DNA of 64,000 bases from an uncultured Nesterenkonia sp. (GCA_947494195.1 CANLUC010000002.1:1-64000), one strand, 5' to 3'; positions 52,136 through 62,190 are shown, counted from the first letter of the stretch. A program made the numbers and translations. Notes: generated from the sequence alone by a model not told the origin.

Positions 52136-53008
52136 TCAGCCGGCGAGGGAACCGCCCGCTGCCACCAGCTGCGCGACCAACAGCAGCGCCGCGAGCATCA
52201 CCAGGCGAAACAGCACCCGTCCGGAGCGACCCTTCACCGCGAGCACCAGCGTCACCAGGGCGACCGCGACCTCCAGGGCGAAGAACACCCACGAGATGAC
52301 CGGGATCTGCGCGAGGTCCCCCTGCAGGATCTCCCCGTCCGCCGCGCCGGCCGTCACCGCGATCGCCCCGATCAGCACCGCAGCAGCAGCGAGCGCCGCC
52401 GAGGGGCGAGCACCGAGCCGGTGCGGCAGGCCCGAGATGCCGGTGCGGGCGTCGTCGTCGAGGTCTGGCAGCACGTTGGTCAGGTGGATCGCCGCGCCCA
52501 GGGCGCCGCCGGCGAGCAGGGCCCAGGGGGCCGCCAGCTCCGGATCCCGGGCGGCAAGTGTGGCGAAGGCGGGAAAGGCGCCGAATCCGAGGATGAACGG
52601 CAGGATCGAGATCGGTGTCGCCTTCAGCCCCGCGTTATAGGACCAGGCCGAGGCGAGGAAGATCGCGTGGGCGGCGAGCATGCCCAGACCCAGCGGTGCG
52701 GAGAGCCCCAGCGCGAGGGCGAGCGCGAGGATCGCGGCGATCCATCCCGTGCGCAGGCTGATGTCGCCACGAGCGATCGGCTTGTCCGTCCGGCCCACCG
52801 CACGGTCACGCCCGGCGTCGAGCGCGTCATTCGACAGGCCCACCGAGAGCTGTCCGGCGAAGACGGCGAGCGTGAGCAGCGCGATCCGCCACAGGCTCAG
52901 CCCGGCGGCCAGCGAGAGCGCGGCCGCGAGTACAGTGACCACCAGGGTGGGACCAGGATGCGTGGAACCCCACAGTGCGCGTGCCACTCGGATGAAAGCC
53001 CCAGTCAT
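52136..53008 (-). CDS. UbiA-family prenyltransferase-like membrane protein
   Basis: A 290-residue protein with about eight or nine helices. The first Asp-rich motif is NDALDAGRDRAVGRTDKPIARG (a canonical NDxxDxxxD), the second DLDDDARTG. It should attach an isoprenoid chain to an aromatic acceptor. It converges on the oxidoreductase gene with only four bases between the stops, so it belongs to the PKS locus but has its own promoter. Confidence 0.87.
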   Translation of the reverse strand: MTGAFIRVARALWGSTHPGPTLVVTVLAAALSLAAGLSLWRIALLTLAVFAGQLSVGLSNDALDAGRDRAVGRTDKPIARGDISLRTGWIAAILALALALGLSAPLGLGMLAAHAIFLASAWSYNAGLKATPISILPFILGFGAFPAFATLAARDPELAAPWALLAGGALGAAIHLTNVLPDLDDDARTGISGLPHRLGARPSAALAAAAVLIGAIAVTAGAADGEILQGDLAQIPVISWVFFALEVAVALVTLVLAVKGRSGRVLFRLVMLAALLLVAQLVAAGGSLAG

Positions 53009-53068
53009 GGGCCCAGTGTCTCACTGCGTGGGCACGATTCCACCGACGACCCCAGGAGAGCCAGCTCG

Positions 53069-53425
53069 ATGAACACGAACCAGCAGGCCGTCGCGATGGC
53101 AGGCCTTCTCAGCTTCACCGGGGCGCTGCACTTCCTCTACCCGGCCCCCTTCGATTCGATCGTGCCGCCGCAGCTGGGCAACCGGCGCCTGATCACTCAC
53201 GCCAGCGGCCTCGCCGAACTCGGCACCGCCGCCGCGCTGATGATCCCGGGCACTCGTCGCGCCGGCGGGCTGTGCACGGCAGCCCTGATGCTCGCGGTCT
53301 ACCCGGCGAACATCTACTCCGTGAAGAAGTACTGGCGCCACCCGAGGGCCCGCGCCGTCGCCCTGGCCCGCCTTCCGCTGCAAGTGCCGCTGGTTCGCGC
53401 CGGGTGGAACATCGCTCGGGCCTAG
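53069..53425 (+). CDS. DoxX-like small membrane protein
   Basis: A 118-residue protein with four helices (MAGLLSFTGALHFLYP, ELGTAAALMIPG, AGGLCTAALMLAVYPANIY). It resembles the DoxX/MauE-like group. It diverges from the UbiA gene with 60 bases between. ATG at 53069 follows CAGGAGAGCCAGCTCG. Function unknown. Confidence 0.7.
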   Translation: MNTNQQAVAMAGLLSFTGALHFLYPAPFDSIVPPQLGNRRLITHASGLAELGTAAALMIPGTRRAGGLCTAALMLAVYPANIYSVKKYWRHPRARAVALARLPLQVPLVRAGWNIARA

Positions 53426-53572
53426 AGTTCGACAGACCCCCCGCAGGCGTGTTTACGGTGGAGAAGAACGGTCAGAGGGGCCCGTGCGCAGTTCTGTTGA
53501 CTGCGGCACGCGCCAGCGGAAGAAGCGTTGGTGCGCACGGCCCACTGGCCGGAGCAACTGAAGGAGCACCCT

Positions 53573-53950
53573 ATGCGCCACGATGAATTTCTGAAGAACG
53601 TCTCCGAGAAGGGCGGTCCGAGCGACCGCGAGCAGGCCGACCAGCTGGTGAAGGTCGTCCTGGAGGACCTCGGCAAGCGTCTCAAGGGTGGCGAGGCAAG
53701 CGATCTGGCCGCCCAGCTTCCCGAGGAGCTGAAGGCACCGCTGACCTCCCAGACCGAGACCGAGACGCTCGACGACGTGGATGACTTCCTGCGTCGCGTG
53801 GCCGGTCAGCTGGGCGAGGACCTCGGCACCGAGGATGCTCTGCCCCAGGTTCGGGCAGTGTTCTCCACCCTCGCCGACTCGGTCTCCGAAGGTGAGATCA
53901 AGGACCTGCGCTCGCAGCTGCCGACCGGGTTCGCTCCGCTCTTCGCCTAG
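53573..53950 (+). CDS. DUF2267 protein
   Basis: A 125-residue acidic all-helical protein: FLKNVSEKGGPSDREQADQLVKVVLEDLGKRL in the first repeat and DDFLRRVAGQLG...VRAVFSTLADSVSEGEIKDLRSQLP in the second. This duplicated helical pattern is DUF2267. Members are linked to stress conditions but have no known activity. ATG at 53573 follows AAGGAGCACCCT. Confidence 0.87.
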   Translation: MRHDEFLKNVSEKGGPSDREQADQLVKVVLEDLGKRLKGGEASDLAAQLPEELKAPLTSQTETETLDDVDDFLRRVAGQLGEDLGTEDALPQVRAVFSTLADSVSEGEIKDLRSQLPTGFAPLFA

Positions 53951-53981
53951 AGTGACCTCACCCGTGGAACCACGGGCGAAA

Positions 53982-54008
53982 CCCCGCTGGGCCGTCGGTC
54001 CAGCGGGG
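53982..54008 (+). terminator. Rho-independent-like terminator after DUF2267 gene
   Basis: Nine-base arms (53982-53990 and 54000-54008) with a nine-base loop, then GCTTTGGT. A smaller hairpin (CCCGTGG/CCACGGG) precedes it near 53961-53976. Confidence 0.75.
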
Positions 54009-54064
54009 GCTTTGGTCTCTCTGACGGGACCGCTCTCTATGCCGGCTGAGGAGCACCTGTAGCT

Positions 54065-55120
54065 GTGTCAACACCTGTGAACACGTTTCGCATCATGCTT
54101 CTGGCTGACCCTGGCCTGCCCACCCGGCGGGTCAACTCCATCCAAGAGTCCTTCAGCGCCGAAGCGCGAAGACTCATCGGCGGCGAGGTCTCGGTGCACT
54201 CCGAGACCAGGATGCTCAAGATCCGCCCCGATGACACCCTCGATCTCAGCGCCGTGCGCGAGATCGACGAGGAGAATGAAGACGCCGACGCGGTCATCAT
54301 GCTGACCGAGATCCCGCGTCACACCAAGGGACATCCGCTGATCTCCGAGATCTTCCCGGAGCAGAACATCGCGATCGTCTCCTGCCCGACGCTGGGCGCC
54401 TGGGCCACCAAGCGCAGGATCCAGAAGGTCTTCACCGGCTCGCTGCTGTGCCTGCTGCCCGAAGGCGCCGGCCCAGAACCGGAGAAGTACGACTCCCGCT
54501 GGAGCCGGTGGCAGGACACCGAGCGCGGCGCGGCGCTGGGACTCTTCGCGCACACCTTCAACGGCGGACCGCGCACCGTGTTGGGCATGGTCCTCGGCAA
54601 CGACCCGATGCGCGCCGTGCCCAAGCTCTCCAGCGCCCTGGCCGCAGGTGCGGCCACGGGCGCCTTCGGCATCTTCTACAGCTCCATCTGGCAGATGGCC
54701 GACGCGCTGAGCTCCACCCGTCTGCTGCTGGTCGGGCTCGCCGCCGTCGCGACCATGATCTTCTGGCTCATCCTGCGCGACGGGCTCTGGGATCGGCCCA
54801 AGAACCGGAGTCTGGCCACTGTGGTGACGCTTTACAACGGCTCCACGGTGATCACGCTGCTGTTCTGCATCATGGTGCTCTATCTGTTCCTGGTGCTGGT
54901 CATCTTCCTGGGTGCTCTGGTCATCATCGACGCCGAATACATGTCCAACGTGATCGGCCGTGAGGCGGAGCTCTCCACCTACCTGCACATCGCCTGGTTC
55001 AGCGCCGGCCTGGGCGTCTTCGCCGGTGCGATCGGGTCCAGCTTCGACTCCGGGGTCGATCTTCGCCGGCTGACCCACGGACAGCGCGAGCGCCAGCGCC
55101 AGTACACTCAGGGCGCATGA
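54065..55120 (+). CDS. Membrane protein of unknown function
   Basis: A 351-residue protein: a soluble N-terminal half (about 1-185) starting FRIMLLADPGLPTRRVNSIQ, and four or five helices between about 190 and 325. No family recognised with confidence. GTG at 54065 with GAGGAGCACCTG upstream. It overlaps the ABC-class ATPase gene by four bases, so the two probably work together; a CorA-like channel gene follows. Confidence 0.7.
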   Translation: MSTPVNTFRIMLLADPGLPTRRVNSIQESFSAEARRLIGGEVSVHSETRMLKIRPDDTLDLSAVREIDEENEDADAVIMLTEIPRHTKGHPLISEIFPEQNIAIVSCPTLGAWATKRRIQKVFTGSLLCLLPEGAGPEPEKYDSRWSRWQDTERGAALGLFAHTFNGGPRTVLGMVLGNDPMRAVPKLSSALAAGAATGAFGIFYSSIWQMADALSSTRLLLVGLAAVATMIFWLILRDGLWDRPKNRSLATVVTLYNGSTVITLLFCIMVLYLFLVLVIFLGALVIIDAEYMSNVIGREAELSTYLHIAWFSAGLGVFAGAIGSSFDSGVDLRRLTHGQRERQRQYTQGA

Positions 55121-56877
55121 ACGATCAGCAGACGCTCCAGCGCACACTGACCTCCCTGGACGGCCGCGGCTACGCCTCCTATAGGCAGCTGACCGGCTCC
55201 TATGACCTCGGTGTCTTCCGGCTCTTCGTGGACAAGGTGCAGGTCGACCCGTTCGCCCCGCCCTCCTTGATGCGACTGCGCCTGAGCCGGACAGAGGCAG
55301 GGTTTCCCGCGGAACTTCTCGCGGACCGCGAAGGCCGGATCTCGACCGGGGACTTCCTCACCCGGACGTTCGCCGCCGCCCTGCGGGGCAGTCACAAGTC
55401 CTCGCCCGAGAGCGACGCCATCAGCATCGGCACCCCCGGGCAGCAGGTGCTCGAGCGCACCAGCGTGCTCATCACCGAGGAGTTCATCGAGGCGCGCCTC
55501 GCCGTCGGGCTGCCGGCCGCCGGCCGCAAGGCACTGGGACGCAAGGCTGCGCGGCTGCTCACCGAGACGCTGCCGCAGGTCGCCGAGGCCGCGCTGCTCC
55601 ACGGCAGCGTGGACCAGGACGCCCTGCAGAACCACGTCACGCTCTACCGAGATCAGGCTGCGCTGCAGGCCGAGCTGGCTGAACGACGCCTGGTCTCCTT
55701 CGTGGCCGACGGCTCGGTCCTGCCCCGCAGGTCGGGGGACTCCGATCGCCCCTTGGCGGAGGCGGCAGTCCAGTTCCGCAGCCCGGAATCGCTGCGGGTC
55801 AGCTTCGAGCTCCCCAGCGGTCGCAGCCTCACCGGGATGGGCGTCCCCGAAGGCGTCAGCGTGATCGTCGGCGGCGGGTATCACGGCAAGTCCACTCTGC
55901 TCCGCGCCATCGAACGCGGCGTCTACCCGCACATCTCCGGGGACGGCCGCGAATGGGTCATCACCCGCGACGACGCCGTATCCATCCGCGCCGAGGACGG
56001 CCGCGCGGCCGCCGGGGTGGACATCTCACCCTTCATCTCCGGGCTGCCCTCCGGCACGGACACCCGCAGCTTCTCCAGCACCAACGCCTCCGGCTCCACG
56101 TCCCAGGCCACGAACCTGGTGGAAGCCGTGGAGGCAGGGGCCAGCGCGCTGCTGATCGACGAGGACACCTCCGCCACCAACTTCATGATCCGTGACGAGC
56201 GCATGCGCGAGCTCATCCCGGCCCAGCGTGAACCGATCACTCCCTTCGTGGACCGGGTCCGCCCGCTCTTCACCGAGCGCGGCGTCTCCACCGTGCTGGT
56301 CGCCGGTGGTTCCGGCGCCTTCTTCGAGGTGGCCGACCACGTGATCGCGCTGCAGGACTACACCCTGCGCGACGTCACCGAGGAGGCGCACCGCATCGCG
56401 GCCCGGCACGCCGCCCCCGCCGCCCCGGAGGTCACCGCCGCTGATGCCCCTGCGGCTGATGCCACTGCCCCCGGCGCTGCCACGCCGGCCACCGCACCCG
56501 GGATCTTCGCCACGGCCGCGGCACGGGTTCCGCAGCAGGACTCGCTGCGCCCGGCGAAGAAGACCAAGCCCGCGCGGGGCCGAGGCCGGGATGCCATCCA
56601 GTACGGCCGCGAGGACGTGGACCTGGCCGCCGTCGCCCAGCTCGTCGACGCCGCCCAGACCGAGGCCATCGCCAAGGCACTGGACCGGCTCGCCGAGCGC
56701 GCCGACGGGGTCAGCGATATCGCCAGCATGGTGGAGTCTCTGCTTCGGGAGGTGGATGCCTCCGGACTGGAGTCCCTCTCCCCCCATCGCGGCCATCCGG
56801 GCCACCTGGCACGTCCGCGCGCCCATGAGATCCATGCGGCGCTCAACCGCTACCGAGGCCTGAAAGTCAGGGACTGA
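55117..56877 (+). CDS. ABC-class predicted ATPase
   Basis: A 586-residue protein of the ABC-ATPase (PF09818-type) family. Walker A is GGGYHGKSTLLRAIERGVYPHI (about 251-272), followed by DGRxxxGVDISPFIS and the Walker B-like LLIDEDTSATNFMIRD (about 345-360). An Ala/Pro-rich insertion (about 430-480) separates a C-terminal helical domain. These proteins lack membrane domains; the function is unknown. Coupled by ATGA overlap to the membrane protein gene upstream. Confidence 0.87.
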   Translation: MNDQQTLQRTLTSLDGRGYASYRQLTGSYDLGVFRLFVDKVQVDPFAPPSLMRLRLSRTEAGFPAELLADREGRISTGDFLTRTFAAALRGSHKSSPESDAISIGTPGQQVLERTSVLITEEFIEARLAVGLPAAGRKALGRKAARLLTETLPQVAEAALLHGSVDQDALQNHVTLYRDQAALQAELAERRLVSFVADGSVLPRRSGDSDRPLAEAAVQFRSPESLRVSFELPSGRSLTGMGVPEGVSVIVGGGYHGKSTLLRAIERGVYPHISGDGREWVITRDDAVSIRAEDGRAAAGVDISPFISGLPSGTDTRSFSSTNASGSTSQATNLVEAVEAGASALLIDEDTSATNFMIRDERMRELIPAQREPITPFVDRVRPLFTERGVSTVLVAGGSGAFFEVADHVIALQDYTLRDVTEEAHRIAARHAAPAAPEVTAADAPAADATAPGAATPATAPGIFATAAARVPQQDSLRPAKKTKPARGRGRDAIQYGREDVDLAAVAQLVDAAQTEAIAKALDRLAERADGVSDIASMVESLLREVDASGLESLSPHRGHPGHLARPRAHEIHAALNRYRGLKVRD

Positions 56878-56882
56878 TCACC

Positions 56883-57902
56883 ATGTCCATCAGCATGTGG
56901 GAATTCGGGGACGACGGACAGGTCCACGCGGTCGAACCTTCCGCGGTTGGTCCGGCACGCGCCTCGTCGCGGGGTCTGCTCTGGGTGGACCTCCAGGCGC
57001 ACGACGCGCCGGACCTCGCCTCCGCGGCCGAGGGCCTCGGTCTGCAGGAAGCCGAACTGGACTTCCTCGCCGGCAACAGGAGCCGGCTGTCCATCCCCTC
57101 GAGCTCCGACGAGTCGGTCGCCGCCGTGCTGCACCGAGTCTGCCTCACCGCTGATCAGCAGTTCAGCTTCACCGAACTGCGGGTGCTCTCGGCGAAGAAC
57201 CTCATCGTCACCGTGCAGACGGCGACCGAGGATCTCCCGCAGCTCAACGTGCTCGACGCGGTGCGAACCCGTCCCGCCGGCCTGACGGCGACCGACGCGG
57301 TCTCCGGGATCATCGGCGCCGTGCTGCGCGAGTATCCCGCGGCCCTGGATGAGCTGGAGGATGCCGTCGAAGAGATGGAAGGTGTGCTGTTCCAGGAGGC
57401 CCGACTGGATGCCGCGCTGTCACATAAGATCTACCAGCTGCTCCAAGATGCCCACCGGTGCGAGTGGGCGCTGAGACCCCTGGAGGCGCTCTCCACGGAG
57501 GGCGGATCCAACGCCGCCGACCAGTCCCCTGCTGAGGACACCCCCTCTCCCCTCTGGAGCGACCTCATCCGCCGTGCACGAGCGATGCGCGACCGGGTCG
57601 AGCTGCTGCGCTCGCACCTGGAGAACGCCGTGACGCTGCACTCCACGCTGCTGACGATCGAACAGAACGAGGCCACCCGTCGGCTGGCCGATGCGTCCTA
57701 CGCCCAGGGCGAGCAGAGCAAGAAGATCTCCGGCTGGGCGGCGATATTGTTCGCACCCACGCTCATCGCGTCGATCTATGGCATGAACTTCCGCCATATG
57801 CCGGAGCTGCACTGGATCGCCGGCTACCCGCTGGCCCTTGCCCTGATGCTCGGTCTGAGTCTCGGGCTGTGGCTGGTGTTCAAGCGCCGGAACTGGCTCT
57901 GA
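56883..57902 (+). CDS. CorA-family divalent metal channel
   Basis: A 339-residue CorA protein: long cytoplasmic alpha/beta and coiled-coil domain, then two C-terminal helices with the selectivity motif IYGMNFRHMPEL at the end of the first. It conducts Mg2+ (or Co2+/Ni2+) as a pentamer. It begins five bases after the ATPase stop, so the three genes form an operon. Confidence 0.93.
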   Translation: MSISMWEFGDDGQVHAVEPSAVGPARASSRGLLWVDLQAHDAPDLASAAEGLGLQEAELDFLAGNRSRLSIPSSSDESVAAVLHRVCLTADQQFSFTELRVLSAKNLIVTVQTATEDLPQLNVLDAVRTRPAGLTATDAVSGIIGAVLREYPAALDELEDAVEEMEGVLFQEARLDAALSHKIYQLLQDAHRCEWALRPLEALSTEGGSNAADQSPAEDTPSPLWSDLIRRARAMRDRVELLRSHLENAVTLHSTLLTIEQNEATRRLADASYAQGEQSKKISGWAAILFAPTLIASIYGMNFRHMPELHWIAGYPLALALMLGLSLGLWLVFKRRNWL

Positions 57903-57917
57903 GTTTCAGCGCGGCGC

Positions 57918-58406
57918 TCATCTCGACGTCGGGCCACCCATGCTGACCCGCTTGCGCCATCGATGCAGCCCGAGGCTCAGCACCGCTCCCCAGAGCAGGA
58001 GCATCGGGTACCAGAGCAGAGTCTGGCCCCATCGCGCCGTCGGGTCCTCCACGGCGAGCCCGGGCCACAGCAGCAGGCCCAGGTTGATGACCATTCCCGC
58101 CGCGCCATAGAGGGTCAGCGCCAGGGCGACGATCCGGGAGAGGTTCCACCACAGCGCCCGGCGGGCCGCCAGTCCATGGACAGCCACCAGCGGGATCACC
58201 GCCGCCGCCGACTTGCCCACTGCGATGCCCAACAGACCTGCCCCGATCAGCATTGGGGAGCCTGCCCGCAGGTCGATCAGCCACTGACCGATGGTGTCCA
58301 GCAGGGCATCCCCGCCGAAGGCCCAGTAGACGCTGGGTGCCGCATTGAGCAGACCCAGCCCGGCAGCGCCCCAGATCAGGCCGGTTCCTGAGCGCCGCTG
58401 TGTCAC
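57918..58406 (-). CDS. DUF3995 membrane protein
   Basis: A 162-residue protein with four helices. LNAAPSVYWAFGG near the N-terminus and the overall plan match DUF3995. GTG start overlaps the TetR stop (GTGA), so it is cotranscribed with the regulator. Function unknown. Confidence 0.78.
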   Translation of the reverse strand: MTQRRSGTGLIWGAAGLGLLNAAPSVYWAFGGDALLDTIGQWLIDLRAGSPMLIGAGLLGIAVGKSAAAVIPLVAVHGLAARRALWWNLSRIVALALTLYGAAGMVINLGLLLWPGLAVEDPTARWGQTLLWYPMLLLWGAVLSLGLHRWRKRVSMGGPTSR

Positions 58407-59023
58407 AGAGCGCTCGCGGTGCCGGCGACGGGACGGGCCTCTTCGACGCTGAGCAGCATCTCCGCCGCACGGCGGGCCTTCAGCGCCATGGACGCGTCCC
58501 CGGTGATCGCGGCGGTGACCTGGGCCCCCTCGGCGAGCAGCATCAGCTGATCCCCCAGCTCGGCGGAGAACCCGGCGTCGACCGCGAGCTGATCCATGTA
58601 ATCGCGGAAGTCCCGCTTATGCTCGGCGGCCTTCGCGGCCACGGCGGGGGACTCGGTGGCGAGTTCACCGAACGCGTTGATGAAGACACAGCCGCGGAAG
58701 TTCTCGGCGCGGAACCACCCGGCGAGGTAGTCATAGATCGCGAGCAGACGCTCCCTGGGCGATTCGGCACGCTCGACGGCGGCGGTGACCTCCCCGGCCC
58801 AGATCTGGTGTCGGTAGTCCAGCACCGCCAGCACGATGGACTCCTTGGACGGGAAGAGCCGGTAGATCAGCTTCAGCGAGACTCCCGCGTGCTGGCGCAG
58901 CGCATCCATGCCCACCGCATGAAAGCCGTGGGCGTAGTACAGAGAATCGGCGGATTCGATGACTGCTCTGCGCAGCTGGAGATCCCCCGATTCGCGCAGT
59001 CCTGCGTCCCCCTGACGCGTCAT
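58403..59023 (-). CDS. TetR-family transcriptional regulator
   Basis: A 206-residue repressor with an N-terminal HTH (AVIESADSLYYAHGFHAVGM, then HAGVSLKLIYRLFPSKESIVLAVLDY) and a helical ligand-binding domain with FRAENFRGCVFINAFGE, of the TetR_C group seen in YxaF/LmrA-like regulators. Two GAGAACN4GTTCTC operators lie in the divergent gap, so it probably controls itself and the hydrolase at 59162. Confidence 0.92.
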   Translation of the reverse strand: MTRQGDAGLRESGDLQLRRAVIESADSLYYAHGFHAVGMDALRQHAGVSLKLIYRLFPSKESIVLAVLDYRHQIWAGEVTAAVERAESPRERLLAIYDYLAGWFRAENFRGCVFINAFGELATESPAVAAKAAEHKRDFRDYMDQLAVDAGFSAELGDQLMLLAEGAQVTAAITGDASMALKARRAAEMLLSVEEARPVAGTASAL

Positions 59024-59085
59024 TGCCGACCCTTCTCTTTCCCTCGATTTCCGTTGCTCTTCATGGTGCTGTCATGCCAGTGTAC

Positions 59086-59114
59086 TTGCCAGAGAACGAT
59101 GGTTCTCTTAGGCT
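59086..59114 (+). promoter_or_regulatory. Promoter with TetR operator 1
   Basis: TTGCCA (59086-59091) and TAGGCT (59109-59114) with 17-base spacing make a plausible promoter toward the hydrolase. The operator AGAGAAC-GATG-GTTCTCT (59091-59108) fills the spacer exactly. Confidence 0.65.
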
Positions 59115-59116
59115 GA

Positions 59117-60004
<888 letters not shown>

Positions 60005-60100
60005 GCGACGTCCAGGCGGCGTCAGGCCGCAGCCGAGAAACTGACACAGACCAGCTCGATGCACACCCGCACCGAGCAGATGAATCGAAGGAGAACCATC

Positions 60101-60541
60101 ATGCCTACACGTACAGCCCGCACCGCATGGAACGGATCACTCGAAGAGGGCTCCGGCCAGGTCGAGCTCAGCAGCTCCAAGATCGGCACCTACGATGTGT
60201 CGTTCCCGAAGCGCTCAGCCGAAGAGGCCAATGGCAACACCAGCCCCGAGGAGCTCATCGCCGCGGCGCACTCCTCCTGCTACGCCATGCAGCTCTCCGC
60301 CGTGCTCTCCGGCGCCGGCGGCACCGTGGAGTCCCTCGATATTCGCGCAGAGGTCTCCCTCGGCGAGGATCCCGACGGCGGCTTCAAGCTCACGGGCATC
60401 AAGCTGATCGTCCACGGTGAGGTCAGCGGAATCGATGAGGACACGTTCCTGAAGTCCGCTGAAGAAGCCAAGACCGGCTGCCCGGTCAGCAAGGCGCTCA
60501 CCGGAGTGGACATCACTCTGGACGCCACCTTCGAAAGCTGA
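60101..60541 (+). CDS. OsmC-family peroxiredoxin
   Basis: A 146-residue OsmC protein. The two redox Cys are Cys60 (AAHSSCYAM) and Cys127 (KTGCPVSKAL), which reduce organic hydroperoxides. ATG at 60101 follows AAGGAGAACCATC. It is 96 bases after the hydrolase and may share its control. Confidence 0.93.
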   Translation: MPTRTARTAWNGSLEEGSGQVELSSSKIGTYDVSFPKRSAEEANGNTSPEELIAAAHSSCYAMQLSAVLSGAGGTVESLDIRAEVSLGEDPDGGFKLTGIKLIVHGEVSGIDEDTFLKSAEEAKTGCPVSKALTGVDITLDATFES

Positions 60542-60574
60542 TCCGCTCAGACCACATCGGTCCAGCACACGTCT

Positions 60575-60616
60575 GCAGGGCCGCGGCGCGCCATCACCCG
60601 TCCGCCGCGGCCCTGC
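60575..60616 (+). terminator. Hairpin terminator after OsmC gene
   Basis: Perfect 14-base arms (60575-60588 and 60603-60616) with a 14-base loop, very GC-rich, 33 bases after the OsmC stop. Confidence 0.75.
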
Positions 60617-60674
60617 GCCGTCTCCTGACACTTTCACCGCGCATCCCTGCGCCACGACATGAAGGACCATCTCT

Positions 60675-61730
60675 ATGACTACAACCGTCACCGCACTTCA
60701 GGCCGACAACGCCGAAGGTGAGTTCACCCGCCGTCCGCTCGAGCGGCGCGACCTGCGCGCCGACGACGTGCGCATCGCAATCCGCTACGCCGGCATCTGC
60801 CACACCGACATCCACCAGGTCCGCAACGAATGGGGCGGCGCCAGCTACCCGATGACCCCGGGCCACGAGATCGTCGGCGACGTGGTCGAGGTCGGCGCTG
60901 ACGTCTCCGAGTTCACCGTCGGTGACACCGTCGGCGTCGGCTGCTTCGCCGACTCCTGCATGGAGTGCGAAGCCTGCAAGGCCGGCGAGGAGCAGTTCTG
61001 CAGCCAGGGCGTCGTCGCGACCTACAACGGTCAGGACAAGAACGGCGAGACCACCCACGGCGGCTACAGCCAGCAGATCGTGGTCCGCGACCACTTCGTG
61101 CTGCGCATCCCCGAGGGCCTGGACCCCGCCTCCGCCACCCCGCTGCTCTGCGCCGGAATCACCACCTATGCTCCGCTCAAGCGCTACGGCGCAGGACCGG
61201 GCGTGAACGTCGGCGTCATCGGCATGGGCGGACTGGGCCACATCGCGGTCAAGATCGCCGCCGCCATGGGCGCCGAGGTCACCGTGCTCAGCCGCACCGA
61301 CAGCAAGAAGGAAGACGGACTGAGCTTCGGCGCCACCTCCTACCGCGCGACCGAGGACGGCAGCGCGTTCCAGGAGCTGGCCGGGACCTTCGACCTGATC
61401 ATCAACACCGTGGGCGCCTCCGTCAGCCTGGACTCCTTCCTCGGCCTGCTGGGCCGCGGCGGGACCATGGTCAACGTCGGCGCCCCGAGCGAGGAGCAGT
61501 CCTTCCAGATGTTCTCGCTGCTCACCATGCGTCGGAACTACGCCGGATCCATGGTCGGCGGTCTGCCGGAGACTCAGGAGATGCTGGACTTCTGCGCCGA
61601 GCACGGCATCACCGCCACCACTGAGCTGATCAAGGCCGACCAGGTCGCAGAGTACTACGACAAGGTCGTCTCGGGTGATGTGCGCTACCGTGCGGTCATC
61701 GACATCGCCTCGCTGGAGAACGCCTCCTGA
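60675..61730 (+). CDS. Zinc-dependent alcohol dehydrogenase (CAD/YahK-like)
   Basis: A 351-residue medium-chain dehydrogenase. Catalytic zinc ligands Cys42 (AGICHTD) and His64-Glu65 (PGHEIVG); structural zinc CFADSCMECEACKAGEEQFC (four Cys); cofactor fold GMGGLGHIAVKIAAAMGAEV. It belongs to the cinnamyl-alcohol-dehydrogenase-like group of NADP-dependent aldehyde reductases. It lies after the OsmC terminator and probably has its own promoter. Confidence 0.93.
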   Translation: MTTTVTALQADNAEGEFTRRPLERRDLRADDVRIAIRYAGICHTDIHQVRNEWGGASYPMTPGHEIVGDVVEVGADVSEFTVGDTVGVGCFADSCMECEACKAGEEQFCSQGVVATYNGQDKNGETTHGGYSQQIVVRDHFVLRIPEGLDPASATPLLCAGITTYAPLKRYGAGPGVNVGVIGMGGLGHIAVKIAAAMGAEVTVLSRTDSKKEDGLSFGATSYRATEDGSAFQELAGTFDLIINTVGASVSLDSFLGLLGRGGTMVNVGAPSEEQSFQMFSLLTMRRNYAGSMVGGLPETQEMLDFCAEHGITATTELIKADQVAEYYDKVVSGDVRYRAVIDIASLENAS

Positions 61731-61760
61731 GCATGAGGTTCTGAGCGACCCCAGCGACAC

Positions 61761-61815
61761 CGAACGCCCCGTCCCAGAGAAGCTCTTGGAGTTCTCCTCT
61801 GCGACGGGGCGTTCG
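61761..61815. terminator. Long-armed inverted repeat after alcohol dehydrogenase
   Basis: Perfect 13-base arms (61761-61773 and 61803-61815) with a 29-base loop, between the alcohol dehydrogenase stop and the convergent truncated epimerase. Confidence 0.65.
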
Positions 61816-61849
61816 TCATGCCGCGGCGCGGATCAGCGCGGCAAGCGCA

Positions 61850-62098
61850 GCACTGCTGCCTGGGGCTAGGGGATGACGCGGTCTCGGCCAGCGCAGTGGC
61901 GAGGCTCTCGGGGTCGCGCAGATTGGCCGCAACCCCGCGCACGCCCGGGGCGGAAGCGGCACTCCGGGACAGGGCCAACACGTCCCAACCCTCAGCGACG
62001 AGCTGCCGGGCGACAGCGGATCCGGTGATGCCGGAGGCGCCGACGATCAACGCAGTGCGCTCGGCGGGCAGGGATGAGTTTTCCACAGCGGAGGTCAT
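61850..62098 (-). pseudogene. Truncated NAD-dependent epimerase/SDR
   Basis: Starts MTSAVENSSLPAERTALIVG with the cofactor motif GASGITGSAVARQL and continues SRSAASAPGVRGVAANLRDPESLATALAE, a typical extended-SDR (PRISE-like) N-terminus of about 80 residues. Then similarity stops and the frame runs into unrelated residues. About three quarters of the gene is missing, so it is a deletion remnant. Confidence 0.7.
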
Positions 62099-62190
62099 GC
62101 ACGGTCCAAGGCCTGAAGCACCGCGGAAATTCCTCCACGCAGGAGTCACCACTGTCCTGACTCCTGTGACGACCGCCTAGAATCAAGCAG

